The notes beneath the pieces are model-generated. The model had not been told where the DNA came from. It saw nothing but the letters and a program-made list of their open reading frames with translations, and searched no databases. From Perkinsus olseni (taxonomy: Eukaryota > Perkinsozoa > Perkinsida > Perkinsidae), in the NCBI GenBank assembly GCA_013115135.1, contig JABANP010000083.1, positions 62,001 to 126,000 on the forward strand: a stretch of 64,000 bases of DNA, in the 5' to 3' direction. A program made the position numbers and the translations under genes. Shown piece by piece: positions 54,764 to 64,000 of this stretch. Positions within the stretch are counted from its first letter, which is position 1. Every line of letters begins with the position of its first letter.

Positions 54764-55471
54764 TCATACGGATAAGAGAATGCGGCCATTAGGGGCACCG
54801 TTGCCACCATCACCGCCGCGCCCGCCACCGCTATTGCCGCCCCTGCCGCCTGGGCCGCCGTTGCCGCCGTTATTATTGGCACCGTTGCCGCCATTACCGC
54901 CATCGCCCCCATCACCGTCTGGGCCGTACATACCGCCATTGCCGCCAGCACCACCTCTGCCGCCTCTGTTGCTGCCACCTCTGCCGCCATTACCACCGTT
55001 GCCGCCAGAACCTTCGCCGCTGCCAGTACCACCATTACCGCCAGCACCGCCGTCGCCGCCAGGGCCGAGGGGGCCGGAAGCGCCGCCGGCCCCGCCAGCA
55101 CCACCGCGGCCCCCATCATTGTCGCCACCGCGGCCGCCAGCACCGCCATTGCCGCCAGCGCTACCGCCGCCACCACGACCACCATTACCGCCAGCGCCAC
55201 CGTTGCCGCCAGGACCGGCCGGGCCGCCATTGCCGCCATTACCACCAGCACCACCGTTACCGCCTTGCAGGAAGCGGAGAGCATCGCTTGTCAGAGAACG
55301 ACCAGTGAAGGGATCTAGAGCACTGACGACTGAGTCATCATGGAACAAGTAGCGCTTCCTTGCGTCGCCATCGCAGTCGGACATTCTCACAGCGGTGTCC
55401 TGAGGGTCATCTTCCTGAATAGCAACGACGAGAGAGATGAGGAGTGGAGCCTTCACGGTGAAGAACTTCAT
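54764..55471 (-). CDS. Secreted glycine-rich repeat protein
   Basis: I chose the start at 55471 because it puts a signal peptide (MKFFTVKAPLLISLVVA) at the N-terminus; an earlier in-frame Met at 55564 would bury it. A short acidic, Cys-containing segment (EDDPQDTAVRMSDCDGDA) and KRYLFHDDSVVSALDPFTGR precede about 150 residues of GGNGG, GGAGG and GGRGG units with Asn, Ala and Arg as the variable residues, ending NGRILLSV. Such repeats occur in structural, matrix or wall proteins. The long frames on the other strand and in the other minus frame are by-products of the (GCC)n-like composition. A downstream exon after a GTATGA donor is possible. Confidence 0.6.
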   Translation of the reverse strand: MKFFTVKAPLLISLVVAIQEDDPQDTAVRMSDCDGDARKRYLFHDDSVVSALDPFTGRSLTSDALRFLQGGNGGAGGNGGNGGPAGPGGNGGAGGNGGRGGGGSAGGNGGAGGRGGDNDGGRGGAGGAGGASGPLGPGGDGGAGGNGGTGSGEGSGGNGGNGGRGGSNRGGRGGAGGNGGMYGPDGDGGDGGNGGNGANNNGGNGGPGGRGGNSGGGRGGDGGNGAPNGRILLSV

Positions 55472-55574
55472 GCTTACTATAAAACGAAGCTGCTGGTCGA
55501 TTCGACGACTGGAACCCGCGCTCAGTTCGGCCCCGAGAGAGACGGAAGTTCGATCAGTCCTCAATCTGCAGGCT

Positions 55575-56037
55575 TCAATAGTCAGCTGAATAAAACGCGA
55601 GTGGCATCATCATAGGGCCTAGATCAGGTAGCCAGGCTGGCCGTGGATAGGTGCGCCACAGCTGCTCGAAATTGTCCAACTCGACGTTCATTGCCGTGGA
55701 CTTAGCTCTTTTTCGGCTGAGCATAGAATCGATCGCGTCCAGCGGTAACGGCCGACCTGCACGCATGGGCTCGGTACCAGTACTCACAACGACTGAACGA
55801 TTTCACTAGCTTCTCATGAAATATCGAAGAGGTAAAACAACGAGGAATGATCTCCGCCAATGTACAGTCAAGGAGATGAGCCACAAACCCACTCACGAGT
55901 GAATGTGAAGACAGATCGAGAAAGAGCATTTGGAGACAGCAGAGGGACAACTCGCGTGACATAGTAGCTCGATCCGCGCAGATGGCATCTATTCTCTTTC
56001 CCCTAAAGGGCTCCAGATCCCCTTGTCTCGCCCTCAC
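55575..56037 (-). CDS. Small two-exon gene, unknown function
   Basis: Exon 1 starts MRARQGDLEPFRGKRIDA and contains LSLCCLQMLFLDLSSHSLVS. A 31-nt GTGAGT...GCAG intron (about 55786-55756) brings the downstream frame in phase, continuing RPLPLDAIDSMLSRKRAKS and ending PMMMPLAFYSADY. The joined product is about 143 aa. It may be the 3' part of a longer gene extending upstream. No family is recognised. Confidence 0.4.
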
Positions 56038-57488
56038 TTTTAGGGCGTCACTGGAAACTTAGCGAGCACACTATCACTCATAAGCTGTGGAACTTGATCG
56101 GTTCTAAGGTTTCAACCAGAAACTACGGAGATTGTCTGCACACAGCTTCCCTGGTGCCTCGTGTCCCGTCATAGCGCCGCTGTCCCCGACGCTGTAAGTG
56201 TGTATTACTAGTCCCGCTGTGGATGGAAGCTGTCGTTATTGTTGTGCAGTCAGTAGGACGTGGTTTAATTCCGCGTATACTTGGCCAAGCGAAAGGTTGC
56301 AGACACCCCAAGCCCGACGGCCCTCGCTCATTATGCGCCTTTAGCACTATCTGTGTGATAGTATAACACAGGGCGCTGAGCGCGCACGTGCAGCCTGATG
56401 AGCTGTCTGCAATATGGCGGCAACATGGTGACGAATAGAGTATCGGTGCGACCCACGTCACGTGGGTCACGTGTCACCGCAGGGAGGCGGCACGGCAACC
56501 AGATGCAGATTGACGACTAAACAGCAAAACACTAGAAACTCCAAACTGCTTAACAAATTCTGAGCGAAAATGGTTTTGGGGATGTTCTCTTCATCCACGT
56601 GACGTGAGCTACGCCACGTCACCTTGAGACCAGTCCATCAATCTTGTTCATTGCTTGCAGCAGCTCTCTGACTCACGTTCGTCAATCGGGGACTTCGGGA
56701 GGTGCCGACGACATGATGACGCCCTTGCTTCTCCGTCGTTACTCGTAGTGAAGGCAAAGCGAGAATGAGTGTAAAGCTGATTTACCTACCCTTCTTAGCT
56801 TACTCTCTCGTGGGGAATCAGCTATGCACGCATGCACAAGACGACGGTCTGGGCGGCCAGACCCGGGGTTGACTGTGCCTTTGTGGCTTGGGATGATGAC
56901 GAGGTCGTGGACGATGCTCCACCTCCTGGGGAGGCTGCTGAGGCGGCGGCTGACCAGGCTGGTGGTGGTGGTGGTGGTGTTCTTGCCGAAGCGCAAGCTC
57001 CTAGGGCCGCGCTGCTAGCTGTTGTGTCCCTCAGGCTGCTGACGCTGTCATTGTTGTGGCCGTACGAGACAACTCCGGGTCATTGGATCCAATCATCAGC
57101 TCGTCCGATTCCGCCTTGCAGGCGACGCCTTTACACTCTAGCGAACCATTAGCCTACTACGAGTCCCGAAACAGGTAGCCCGTGTGAGCCCTGGCTCCGG
57201 CAGCACACGGGCCCTGTTCTCTATTCAAGCCAGGGACCAGGAAAGGCTGCTAACTTGCTCATATTGTCGTAGTCGACTTACACGAAGTAACTTGCACACT
57301 TCCTAGATGCTGATGTAAGTCGCTACCGAGACCTCGTCCTTTTCAATGAGAAATGCAATGAAAGGCAAATGAAATATGAAAAATTTTCATACGACAGTAG
57401 TTTCTACCAAGTCTTGCTTTTTATGCACCGATCTCTTCTCGTCTATCCATGCATAGCGATTCCCTGCCGATGCTTATTCGTAAGTGAT
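56038..57488. other. Intergenic with hairpin and Gly/acidic open frame
   Basis: A one-base-centre palindrome lies at 56450-56468 (9-bp arms). An open frame at about 56832-57152 (plus) has WDDDEVVDDAPPPGEAAEAA then a Gly run; it could be part of a gene but has no supporting exon structure. Confidence 0.4.
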
Positions 57489-57955
57489 TGAGCTACTGAG
57501 TATCGCTGCCTTGATGCTCCCTTACGCGTGATGATGATGCTAGGGGCTGAGCTACTGAGTATCGCTGCCTTGATGCTCCCTTACGCGTGATGATGCTGAG
57601 GGCTGAGCTACTGAGTATCGCTGCCTTGATGCTCCCTTACGCGTGATGATGATGCTAGGGGCTGAGCTACTGAGTATCGCTGCCTTGATGCTCCCTTACG
57701 CGTGATGATGCTAGGGGCTGAGCTACTGAGTATCGCTGCCTTGATGCTCCCTTACGCGTGATGATGCTAGGGGCTGAGCTACTGAGTATCGCTGCCTTGA
57801 TGCTCCCTTACGCGTGATGATGCTAGGGGCTGAGCTACTGAGTATCGCTGCCTTGATGCTCCCTTACGCGTGATGATGATGCTAGGGGCTGAGCTACTGA
57901 GTATCGCTGCCTTGATGCTCCCTTACGCGTGATGATGATGATGCTAGGGGCTGAG
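57489..57955. repeat. Tandem repeat, about 57-bp unit, 8 copies
   Basis: GAGCTACTGAGTATCGCTGC recurs eight times at steps of about 55-59 bp. Units are almost identical; length differences come mainly from two, three or four GAT triplets before GCTAGGGGCT. Contiguous copies without unique spacers exclude a CRISPR array. Confidence 0.95.
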
Positions 57956-59486
57956 AATGACAGTCTTGAGGGATGTTTAGAGAATCAATTCTGGAATCGA
58001 TTTTGAACCCTTACATGCGATTCCGGAATGAATTCTGAAATTCAATTTCCTCTGAACAACCCCCTTTTTCCCAAGACTTGGGCTGCTCTGTTACGCTCCG
58101 CCTGTGTCCCAAGTATGAGTAAAAAGACTACAGCAAGCTCTGCCTTATTGCACGCTATGCACAAGCTTCCGACAGGCTTCGACAGAGAATTCACTGGCCC
58201 TTGTTACACTGCCACCAATAAGCGTGTAAGGAGACTGGCTAATTGAGAACAGAACGCCCGAGATTTGCCCTCTGGAACCAATCCTTGACCCTTTGTCTTC
58301 TTATCATCAGCGTTTGCGAGTCTCTCATCGGAGCAAGGTAGGATCAGCGATTTTAACATCACAAGCGCCAACTAATTTCTCGAGGTCAATTTATTGGGCA
58401 GATTAATTCGAATCAGGATGACGCAGGCGTGCTAGCTAGACACTGACACAATTGCGCGCGCGTGCAGGAAGATTCGAGCCACCTTCGCGGGAGTGCGGGA
58501 TACCCCGTGAAGAGCTACATAAGCTCTTGCCCAGCGGCAATGCTGCGCCCAAGGCGCAAGGGATAAGTATAAGCGCTAGTAGCGCGATCCCCAATCTTTT
58601 TTCCACCCGCCCGCCCAGGCGGTGCCCCTCGAGCCCAGGCTCTTGGGGCACGGGTCAGGCAGCTGCCTAGCCTCGCGTGCTAGCACAGCCACCCGACCTA
58701 CTACCCAACGCCTGGTCGGAAGGACAGAGAATTATATCAGCGTATGTCTGTCACGCCGTCAATCCAGGAGTCTGTGTTCACCTAGGTTGAATGAGTTGCT
58801 TAGTCAACGGGAAATCTCAAAGAAAAAATTTCGTGTCCGAGTCCAACAACCCACTACGAACACAAAGCTGTTGATAATGAGAAAGTTACATTATGAATTG
58901 TTCTGCCAACGAGGGCTGCTGTCTTCAGCTGGACGTCCGATAGTTTCAGAGTCCCTGACCCAGATTGACTGACACTCTCAAGCTCGAATCTGGAAATGCT
59001 TACCCGACTTCTTGCAGCTCCTCCCAGCCGTCACCGACTCTTAGTCGGATATCCCGGAATACCGACGAAAACAACTAAACGGAAGAAATAATGCCACTGC
59101 CCGACTTGAGAGCGAGAGGTTCCGTTTCATTGATTTAACGTCGCTGGGTAACAACAGTTGTCTCTGGGTAGCAAGGAGTGAAATAGAAGTATTCGCATTC
59201 ACTAGTGAATGTCACTAATAGCACAGAAGAAAACCAAAGTAATGGATTTCCTTCACGCGTACAAAGAATCTATAATTTCGATACTTTCTTGAAAACTATC
59301 CTCTCAGGTAGGGCGCAAAGTATCCTCTCAATGCCAAGAATGAAAGCTACGTCCGTTCAGTATTCCACGGGGGAGCGAATGTCGATCGCCACGCATCGAC
59401 AATCCCCCCGTTCAATAGGCTGATTCTGAATCTCACGATTCTAGAAGTGATTTTTACGAAGTGAAAGGTGGTGCCAGAATCGATTC
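57956..59486. other. Gene-poor intergenic region
   Basis: I support no gene. GC-rich imperfect hairpins occur around 58545-58660, where GTGCCCC and GGGGCAC enclose GAGCC and GGCTC. Confidence 0.45.
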
Positions 59487-60760
59487 TCAGTTCACACCCC
59501 CAGTATTCAGGACTGAATCAGCGGTACTTACCACTCCGACAGTGATGCTGAGCCAACCGACCCCGATGAGAATGAATGTGATTAGACCAGCCGTCCTGAG
59601 CTGCCCAACGGCGGAATGAGACGCTAACACTGATATTAAAAATCCAAAAACAATCTGAGGGAAGATGATTCTCCATGAGTACGCAGCAATTGTTCTTCGG
59701 TAGACGTACCATGGCTCCAATTGTTGTCAACATCCAGAAAAAAGCAGCCAGACGCGGCGGATTCCGGAAGAGCTGACGGAAAAGCAAACAACAGTAATTG
59801 TCATACGCAAGATGCACGCGCTGGGAATTATACTGGATGATTCGCAACAGCAGCCCGGGGCCGAAATTTCTTTCAAGAGCTGCAAAATTTTTACTCGAAA
59901 ATGGCCCATCCGTCATACTTCTTAGTTGCGGACGAGCTTCCACTTCGGGTGAGCAGCAATCGAAAGCTCTCATCGGGAAGTGGACGACGCTGGAGCCGCA
60001 CGCTCTTCGTATTAATGAGCGAACGCTGCAAAATTTCCAACAATCGATGGCGTGGCGAAGAATTTCATAGGTCACCTGCGTGTGAATGAGAGCAAGCTCT
60101 GATGCAGCCGCAGTGGACATGCTCCTGCATTGGTCGAACAAAAACGCTTTTTGTGTAGCAAAGCGAACGAAAATATTATCTGCATCCCGCTCCCTCACCA
60201 CTACCCATCCGAAGCCTTTGGTAACAGCCTTCGCCAACAACGGCTGGGTGCGCTCAGAGTAGATCACGATGCCCGCTTGGAGGGATATCAGGCACGCAAA
60301 AAGCAGCGATAAGAGAATCAACTGAGGAACTTCGTTTAGTACTAACGCTGTAGAAATGCTATTACATCCGACTGGCGTTGGTTGGCAGCGAAAATTGCAA
60401 AGATGACGGAAGCGATCACTGAGAGCACCGACCACATGACGCAGAAAACGAGGAGGATCTGAAGTGACGAAAACTGATGAGACCGGAAAAGGAAAACTTC
60501 TCTGCTCTGCTATTTCGTTCTTGTTCGTATTTTCATTTATTTTTTGTTTTATTTTCAAGGCTCTGGAATGCACGGTCGATCATGTCAACTGCCTTTCTGA
60601 AGGGCTCTTCGTGTGAACGACGGCTCGGGACACATCACCACAATGACCACCATCTAACGCATACTCCCCTGAGGTCGGGGATGATCCCCACCGACTCGGT
60701 GGCACCGAGTAGAGCGATGATAAAGATCACGTTCCGTGCACAGGGCTAGTGTGACTGCGA
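59487..60760 (-). CDS. Multi-exon membrane protein, four predicted helices
   Basis: Exon fragments on the minus strand read as coding between GT-AG sites: an upstream piece EEPFRKAVDMIDRAFQSLEN (near 60600); helix 1 ILLVFCVMWSVLSVIASVIF; helix 2 VPQLILLSLLFACLISLQAG, followed by a soluble part ERTQPLLAKAVTKGFGWVVV and ASELALIHTQ; a 50-nt intron; a basic loop RSLINTKSVRLQRRPLPDES; helix 3 RLAAFFWMLTTIGAMIVFGF; and helix 4 TAGLITFILIGVGWLSITVG. Four helices with a large loop suggest a tetraspanin-like layout, but conserved motifs are absent. Gene ends and the join between helices 1 and 2 are uncertain, and overlapping palindromes at 60688-60710 lie near the 5' end. I do not recognise the family. 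Confidence 0.5.
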
Positions 60761-60993
60761 GGAGCTCCACTTACTACTCTTACATTTCTCACTGCTGATA
60801 TCCAAGCGTTTCGCCCCGTAGAGAACCCTTCGACCTATTGAGTAGTTGAACTATCATTAGTAGACGACTGTTAGTGAGCTGCAGTACTGTCATCTCGCCC
60901 AACAGGTTTACCGGACTTTTCACTAGTTCATTTATACATGACTAACCTAGTGAAGACTCAGGCCTATGCCGCGTCAAGTCAAGATGTTCCAAT

Positions 60994-61776
60994 ATGTTCA
61001 CAGCTGGCAGTGTCGGTTTCAATTGGCGACCTACCATTCTCGAATGTCCTCTTTCCATGGCTCTCTCATCTTCTGGTTCATCGAATTCCGCACCTTCCAC
61101 GCCGCCGGCTCGCCTACGACGACGACTCCGTCTGCTTGACACTCCTGTGTTGTCATTCGTGGTCATGATAACTCTGAAAGATTCTCAACTCATCGCCAGG
61201 AGGCTCACCGTGTCTCCACTTTTGTACCAATCCACTTTTGAACCAAACGTTTTTGGTGGTGCAAAAATATACGAATTCGTGACAAACTCAAGCACCGACG
61301 ATTGTGTTGTACCAAATTTTATACTGGGGAAATTGTCCACTTCTATACCAAATGGGCGAGCGCTCAGCGTCCCTACCACACCTAACTCAACCAACTTAAC
61401 TTTCGAAGGAGTGGGCGTATGTCACTTTTGGATAGAATGGTATGCGTGTTCGTTTGGTGCGATGGTCAGAGTCGTGGGGTGCTCATCGGGCGGTAATGGG
61501 TACGAATCGTACCGTACGATACTGGCTAGCAGTGAGTTACTTTCAAAGGAACGGCTCAGTCCAACCCCCGTCCATCATCTTCGGCTTCGTATCGACATCT
61601 TTCTTTGCGTTCCTTCCGACCACCCCACCACAACTCAACCCTATCATTCTTACATTGAAAAACGTGTAGATTGCTCCGAGCTCGATCACTTAAATTACAA
61701 ACTTCCCCGACCCCTCGACGAGGCTGACGGCTCTGGCTCAACAACTGCGATCGATTCCGCCGTCAAACTTCATTGA
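60994..61776 (+). CDS. Open reading frame of 260 codons, doubtful
   Basis: An uninterrupted frame starting MFTAGSVGFNWRPTILECPL with one hydrophobic segment (TPVLSFVVMITL). No family is recognised. The DNA contains repeats of a CCACTTTTGNACCAA word, so the frame may simply reflect low stop-codon density. Reported because 783 bp without a stop is longer than most chance frames here. Confidence 0.25.
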   Translation: MFTAGSVGFNWRPTILECPLSMALSSSGSSNSAPSTPPARLRRRLRLLDTPVLSFVVMITLKDSQLIARRLTVSPLLYQSTFEPNVFGGAKIYEFVTNSSTDDCVVPNFILGKLSTSIPNGRALSVPTTPNSTNLTFEGVGVCHFWIEWYACSFGAMVRVVGCSSGGNGYESYRTILASSELLSKERLSPTPVHHLRLRIDIFLCVPSDHPTTTQPYHSYIEKRVDCSELDHLNYKLPRPLDEADGSGSTTAIDSAVKLH

Positions 61777-63377
61777 ATGCCGTCCGTGCAGGCATTACTT
61801 GGTAATTGTCCTACAACACGAAGACGATTGTTAGCTGGAGTATCCAGCCTGGAGACCCGATCTTCATCAGCCTCGCACCAACCCACAGAATTGTCTTCCA
61901 AAACAGCTTTCCTCTGGGCTACCGACTACTTCTCGTACTCTACCGCTCTATCCATCGTTGTCACAGGCTCGTACTGACGATGGATAATCGTAATAATCAT
62001 GAGTGAGACTTGTAGAAAAGTTAATAACTTTAAGTTATTACTCTGATGGCAGCGGTGCCAGTAGGATCCCCTTTAATATGCATTTTACCAACACCCTTCC
62101 GTGCCTCCACGTGCATCGTCAATTGCTGATTCCTTCGCAGTTTGGCAATCGTTTGGCAATGCCGGTAGAGTTAGAGCAGGATGAATAACATAGACAAACT
62201 TTTGGATCACTATAGCGGCTATAGTGATCCAAAAGTTTGTTCGGCTATAGTATAGCCGCCCACTTCCTTTGAGTTGATCCGCAGTAGCCCCAAGCGTTGG
62301 GCTATAAACTATTCAACAACGCATGTAAAAGATTCAATTCGGCCCAGGGTACTATTGATACTACCTCGTCAAAGAGAAGACTACTATTCTCCTCAATCGT
62401 AACCGGAGTGTTCGTGCCATCGATTAGGCCCCACCGTATCAATTCCCGATGTCGGCAGCTGATACCTGTGTCTGATCACCAATGACATCCATTGCTAAGA
62501 GCTTCCTCTCACGCTTGACAATGTCCAAAGATTCCTTCTCAGAAAACTTAGGCAGTTCAACAACTTTCAGATCCGTTGCACAGACTGTTACTTAACCGAT
62601 ATCACGCGGGGTATTGAAGATTCGCTGATCCCTGCAATACACAGATACTATAATACTAAGCCATGTCGTAGAATACCTTGCCATGAGACACACGGCTAAC
62701 TTATCAATGTGAGGACAATCCCTGGGAAACTTCCATTTAAATGTGTTCAACCAAACTCCCACCTCGGTCCGGCACTATCCCCCCGAGTACTACCATTTTT
62801 CTCATTTCTCGAAGCCTCAAATGAGGCTACTGAGGCCCTCGTGGTTCCAGCAGCAATCATTTTCTTGTCACTTCATACATTCCTCAAGTACCCTGCCCAA
62901 AAAAGAAGGCTCGACCATCAAAGAAAGAAAAATGAACAAAATTAACTCTGTGCAATGTCAGTGAAATTATGTCACGAGAAGTCAAATAGGAAGTGCCATG
63001 AGTCTCGAGTGCGATAAAAACATTTCTAGGACATCAGTACTGAATATGCCACAAGCGTCAAGCGATTTGTAGTATGCGTCGCATACTATGCGATCGCCAC
63101 TTCAGAGTGTGACAATCCAAAGTTCAGTCGATTCGCGAAAGAGTGGTACTCAACCCACTTTTCCAAACATATGCGAGAAATACTCCGAAATAGGAACGAT
63201 TATGGTACAAAAGTGGTTCGCGAAGCGAACCGCTTCCCGAAGGGAAGCTTTCCAGAAGGGGGCGCGCGCTACTTGATTTGGTTCAAATGTGGATTAGTAC
63301 ATAAGTGGCTGGATCAGGCTCACGAGGAATCGATTACGATGGCTCGCGCTTTTTACGTTGCAAGATCGCCATTCGAC
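61777..63377. other. Intergenic with long palindromes
   Basis: No gene is supported. One-base-centre palindromes lie at 62022-62040 (9-bp arms), 62194-62240 (23), 62242-62258 (8) and 63070-63088 (9). Two adjacent hairpins with a GAA loop (GGTTCGC/GCGAACC and GCTTCCC/GGGAAGC) lie at 63213-63250. Confidence 0.55.
62194..62258. repeat. Paired palindromes: 23-bp arms then 8-bp arms
   Basis: 62194-62216 and 62218-62240 are exact reverse complements around one G. One base later, 62242-62258 is another palindrome (CGGCTATA, G, TATAGCCG). The second reuses the core GGCTATAG of the first palindrome's centre, and the same core palindrome appears at 1587-1601. Confidence 0.95.
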
Positions 63378-63643
63378 GGGTGAAGTACAAAATCCAAGGG
63401 AAAAGTACAAAATCCAAGGAAGCGCGTGCGGCAGGGAGGCAAAATCAGCAGAAAAAAACCCTGAACTGCGGGTGAAGGCAGGAACGGGAAACCAGAAACC
63501 CCTCCCGAAACCCGACAGGGCAACCCGATCCCGAAACTGTTACCCAGGGCAACCAGAAACCGGAACTATTACCGTGGGCAACACGATCCCCGAAAGTGCC
63601 TCCTTGGATTTTGAACCTTTCCCTTGGATTTTGGGAATTACCC
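63378..63643. mobile_element. MULE-type MITE with 9-bp target duplication
   Basis: The 266-bp element begins GGGTGAAGTACAAAATCC and ends with the inverse of GGGTAATTCCCAAAATCC, so both ends carry matching terminal inverted repeats, extending about 40 bp inward (63384-63425 against 63596-63638). It is bordered by the direct repeat CCATTCGAC at 63369-63377 and 63644-63652. Short non-coding elements with TIRs and 9-bp duplications are typical of Mutator-like families. The interior has repeated CCCGAAAC and GGGCAACC words and no coding potential. The small number of TIR mismatches suggests moderate age. Confidence 0.75.
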
Positions 63644-63691
63644 CCATTCGACGCATTCTCAACGTTAGAAGTTGAGCTACTTATCATCGTA

Positions 63692-64000
63692 ATGTTGCGA
63701 CCCTTCCTTTCTACCGGTGCCGTTGTTCGCATTACTCCTGCGTATTCATGTGCAGCCCAGAGGAGGTAAGTCATCGCAAACCTGATGAGGGCTTTATAGT
63801 CATCGATGCAGGTTCTATCATGACAACGTGCTGGACCACTTCAAGAACCCTAGGAATGCTGGCAAGCTCGACAAGAAGGACCCCAACGTTGGCACTGCTG
63901 TTGTTGGTGAGAACACCAGTCCTGTTGAGTCCACAGTATCGTTCTACATGTGTTGAAACACCACTGTGTTGTTTACGGATTTGTTAGGGTTTCTCTCCGC
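63692..64000 (+). CDS. Mitochondrial iron-sulfur scaffold IscU, 5' part
   Basis: IscU is the scaffold on which mitochondrial Fe-S clusters are built from cysteine desulfurase sulfur. Exon 1 (63692-63765) encodes an N-terminal leader (MLRPFLSTGAVVRITPAYS) rich in Arg, Ser and hydrophobics and without acidic residues, as in mitochondrial presequences. A 46-nt GT-AG intron follows. Exon 2 (63812-63906) gives YHDNVLDHFKNPRNAGKLDK and DPNVGTAVV, the family's N-terminal signature. A donor GTGAGA at 63907 opens a second intron. A possible acceptor at 63987 leaves ten or so bases of the next exon, but the real one may lie beyond the window. The three cluster-binding cysteines lie outside this window. 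Confidence 0.9.

Noticed and set aside
54741..55352. 203-codon proline-rich open frame on plus and 327-codon Ala/Val-rich frame on minus (54301-55284)
   Set aside because: Both are alternative frames through the DNA of the glycine-rich repeat protein; GCC-type triplets keep all frames open. Only the minus frame with the signal peptide has a plausible start.
57489..57955. Possible CRISPR array
   Set aside because: Units are contiguous near-identical copies with no unique spacers, and the organism is a eukaryote.

Overview
This is nuclear DNA of a single-celled eukaryote. The genes are split by short GT-AG introns (many 44-60 nt, several exactly 50 nt), the tRNA genes lack an encoded CCA, and the recognisable proteins are eukaryotic: a tubulin folding cofactor D, a GDT1/TMEM165-type transporter and a mitochondrial-type IscU. 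The mix of small introns, secreted threonine-rich and glycine-rich proteins and moderate GC suggests an alveolate, perhaps a Perkinsus-type protist. That is a guess about lineage, not something the window proves.

Layout. 1-4.3 kb: repeat-rich DNA with three tRNA genes (Asp, Pro, Val) on the minus strand. 4.3-7.6 kb: a 14-exon MULE-type transposase (minus) whose reading frame is intact over about 803 codons. 7.9-10.5 kb: a multi-exon coiled-coil protein (minus). 10.7-11.2 kb: a 131-bp tandem repeat. 13.1-14.6 kb: two related small genes, the second decayed. 16.3-20.7 kb: an 8-exon C2-like domain protein (about 1,207 aa). 21.6-22.4 and 26.8-28.4 kb: two single-exon secreted proteins (minus), with a tRNA-Leu gene between. 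28.4-32.5 kb: gene-poor and full of palindromes. 32.6-35.6 kb: two paralogous secreted Thr/Pro-rich proteins. 37.2-40.55 kb: GDT1-like transporter (8 exons). 40.9-51.55 kb: tubulin folding cofactor D in many exons. 52.4-53.4 kb: a broken Ty3/gypsy retroelement. 54.8-56.0 kb: a glycine-rich secreted protein and a small two-exon gene (minus). 57.5-57.95 kb: a second tandem repeat. 59.5-60.8 kb: a multi-exon membrane protein (minus). 63.4-63.6 kb: a MITE with a 9-bp target duplication. 63.7 kb to the end: the first exons of IscU.

The most unusual signal is not a gene. The window holds dozens of perfect inverted repeats, nearly all with exactly one unpaired base at the centre and mostly with unrelated sequences. 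By hand I find 19 with arms of 9-23 bp, where chance predicts about 0.25. They lie mainly in introns and intergenic DNA. At two places (a gypsy reverse transcriptase and a decayed gene copy) the surrounding reading frame shows that the palindrome arrived as a short frame-breaking insertion flanked by a 5-6 bp direct repeat. Several occur as overlapping chains (A, inverted A, A). This looks like the product of a specific, repeated mutational process.

The genes do not form an operon-like unit. GDT1 and cofactor D are neighbours on the same strand about 330 bp apart. The MULE transposase and the MULE-like MITE may be related as enzyme and substrate type, but I could not match their ends.
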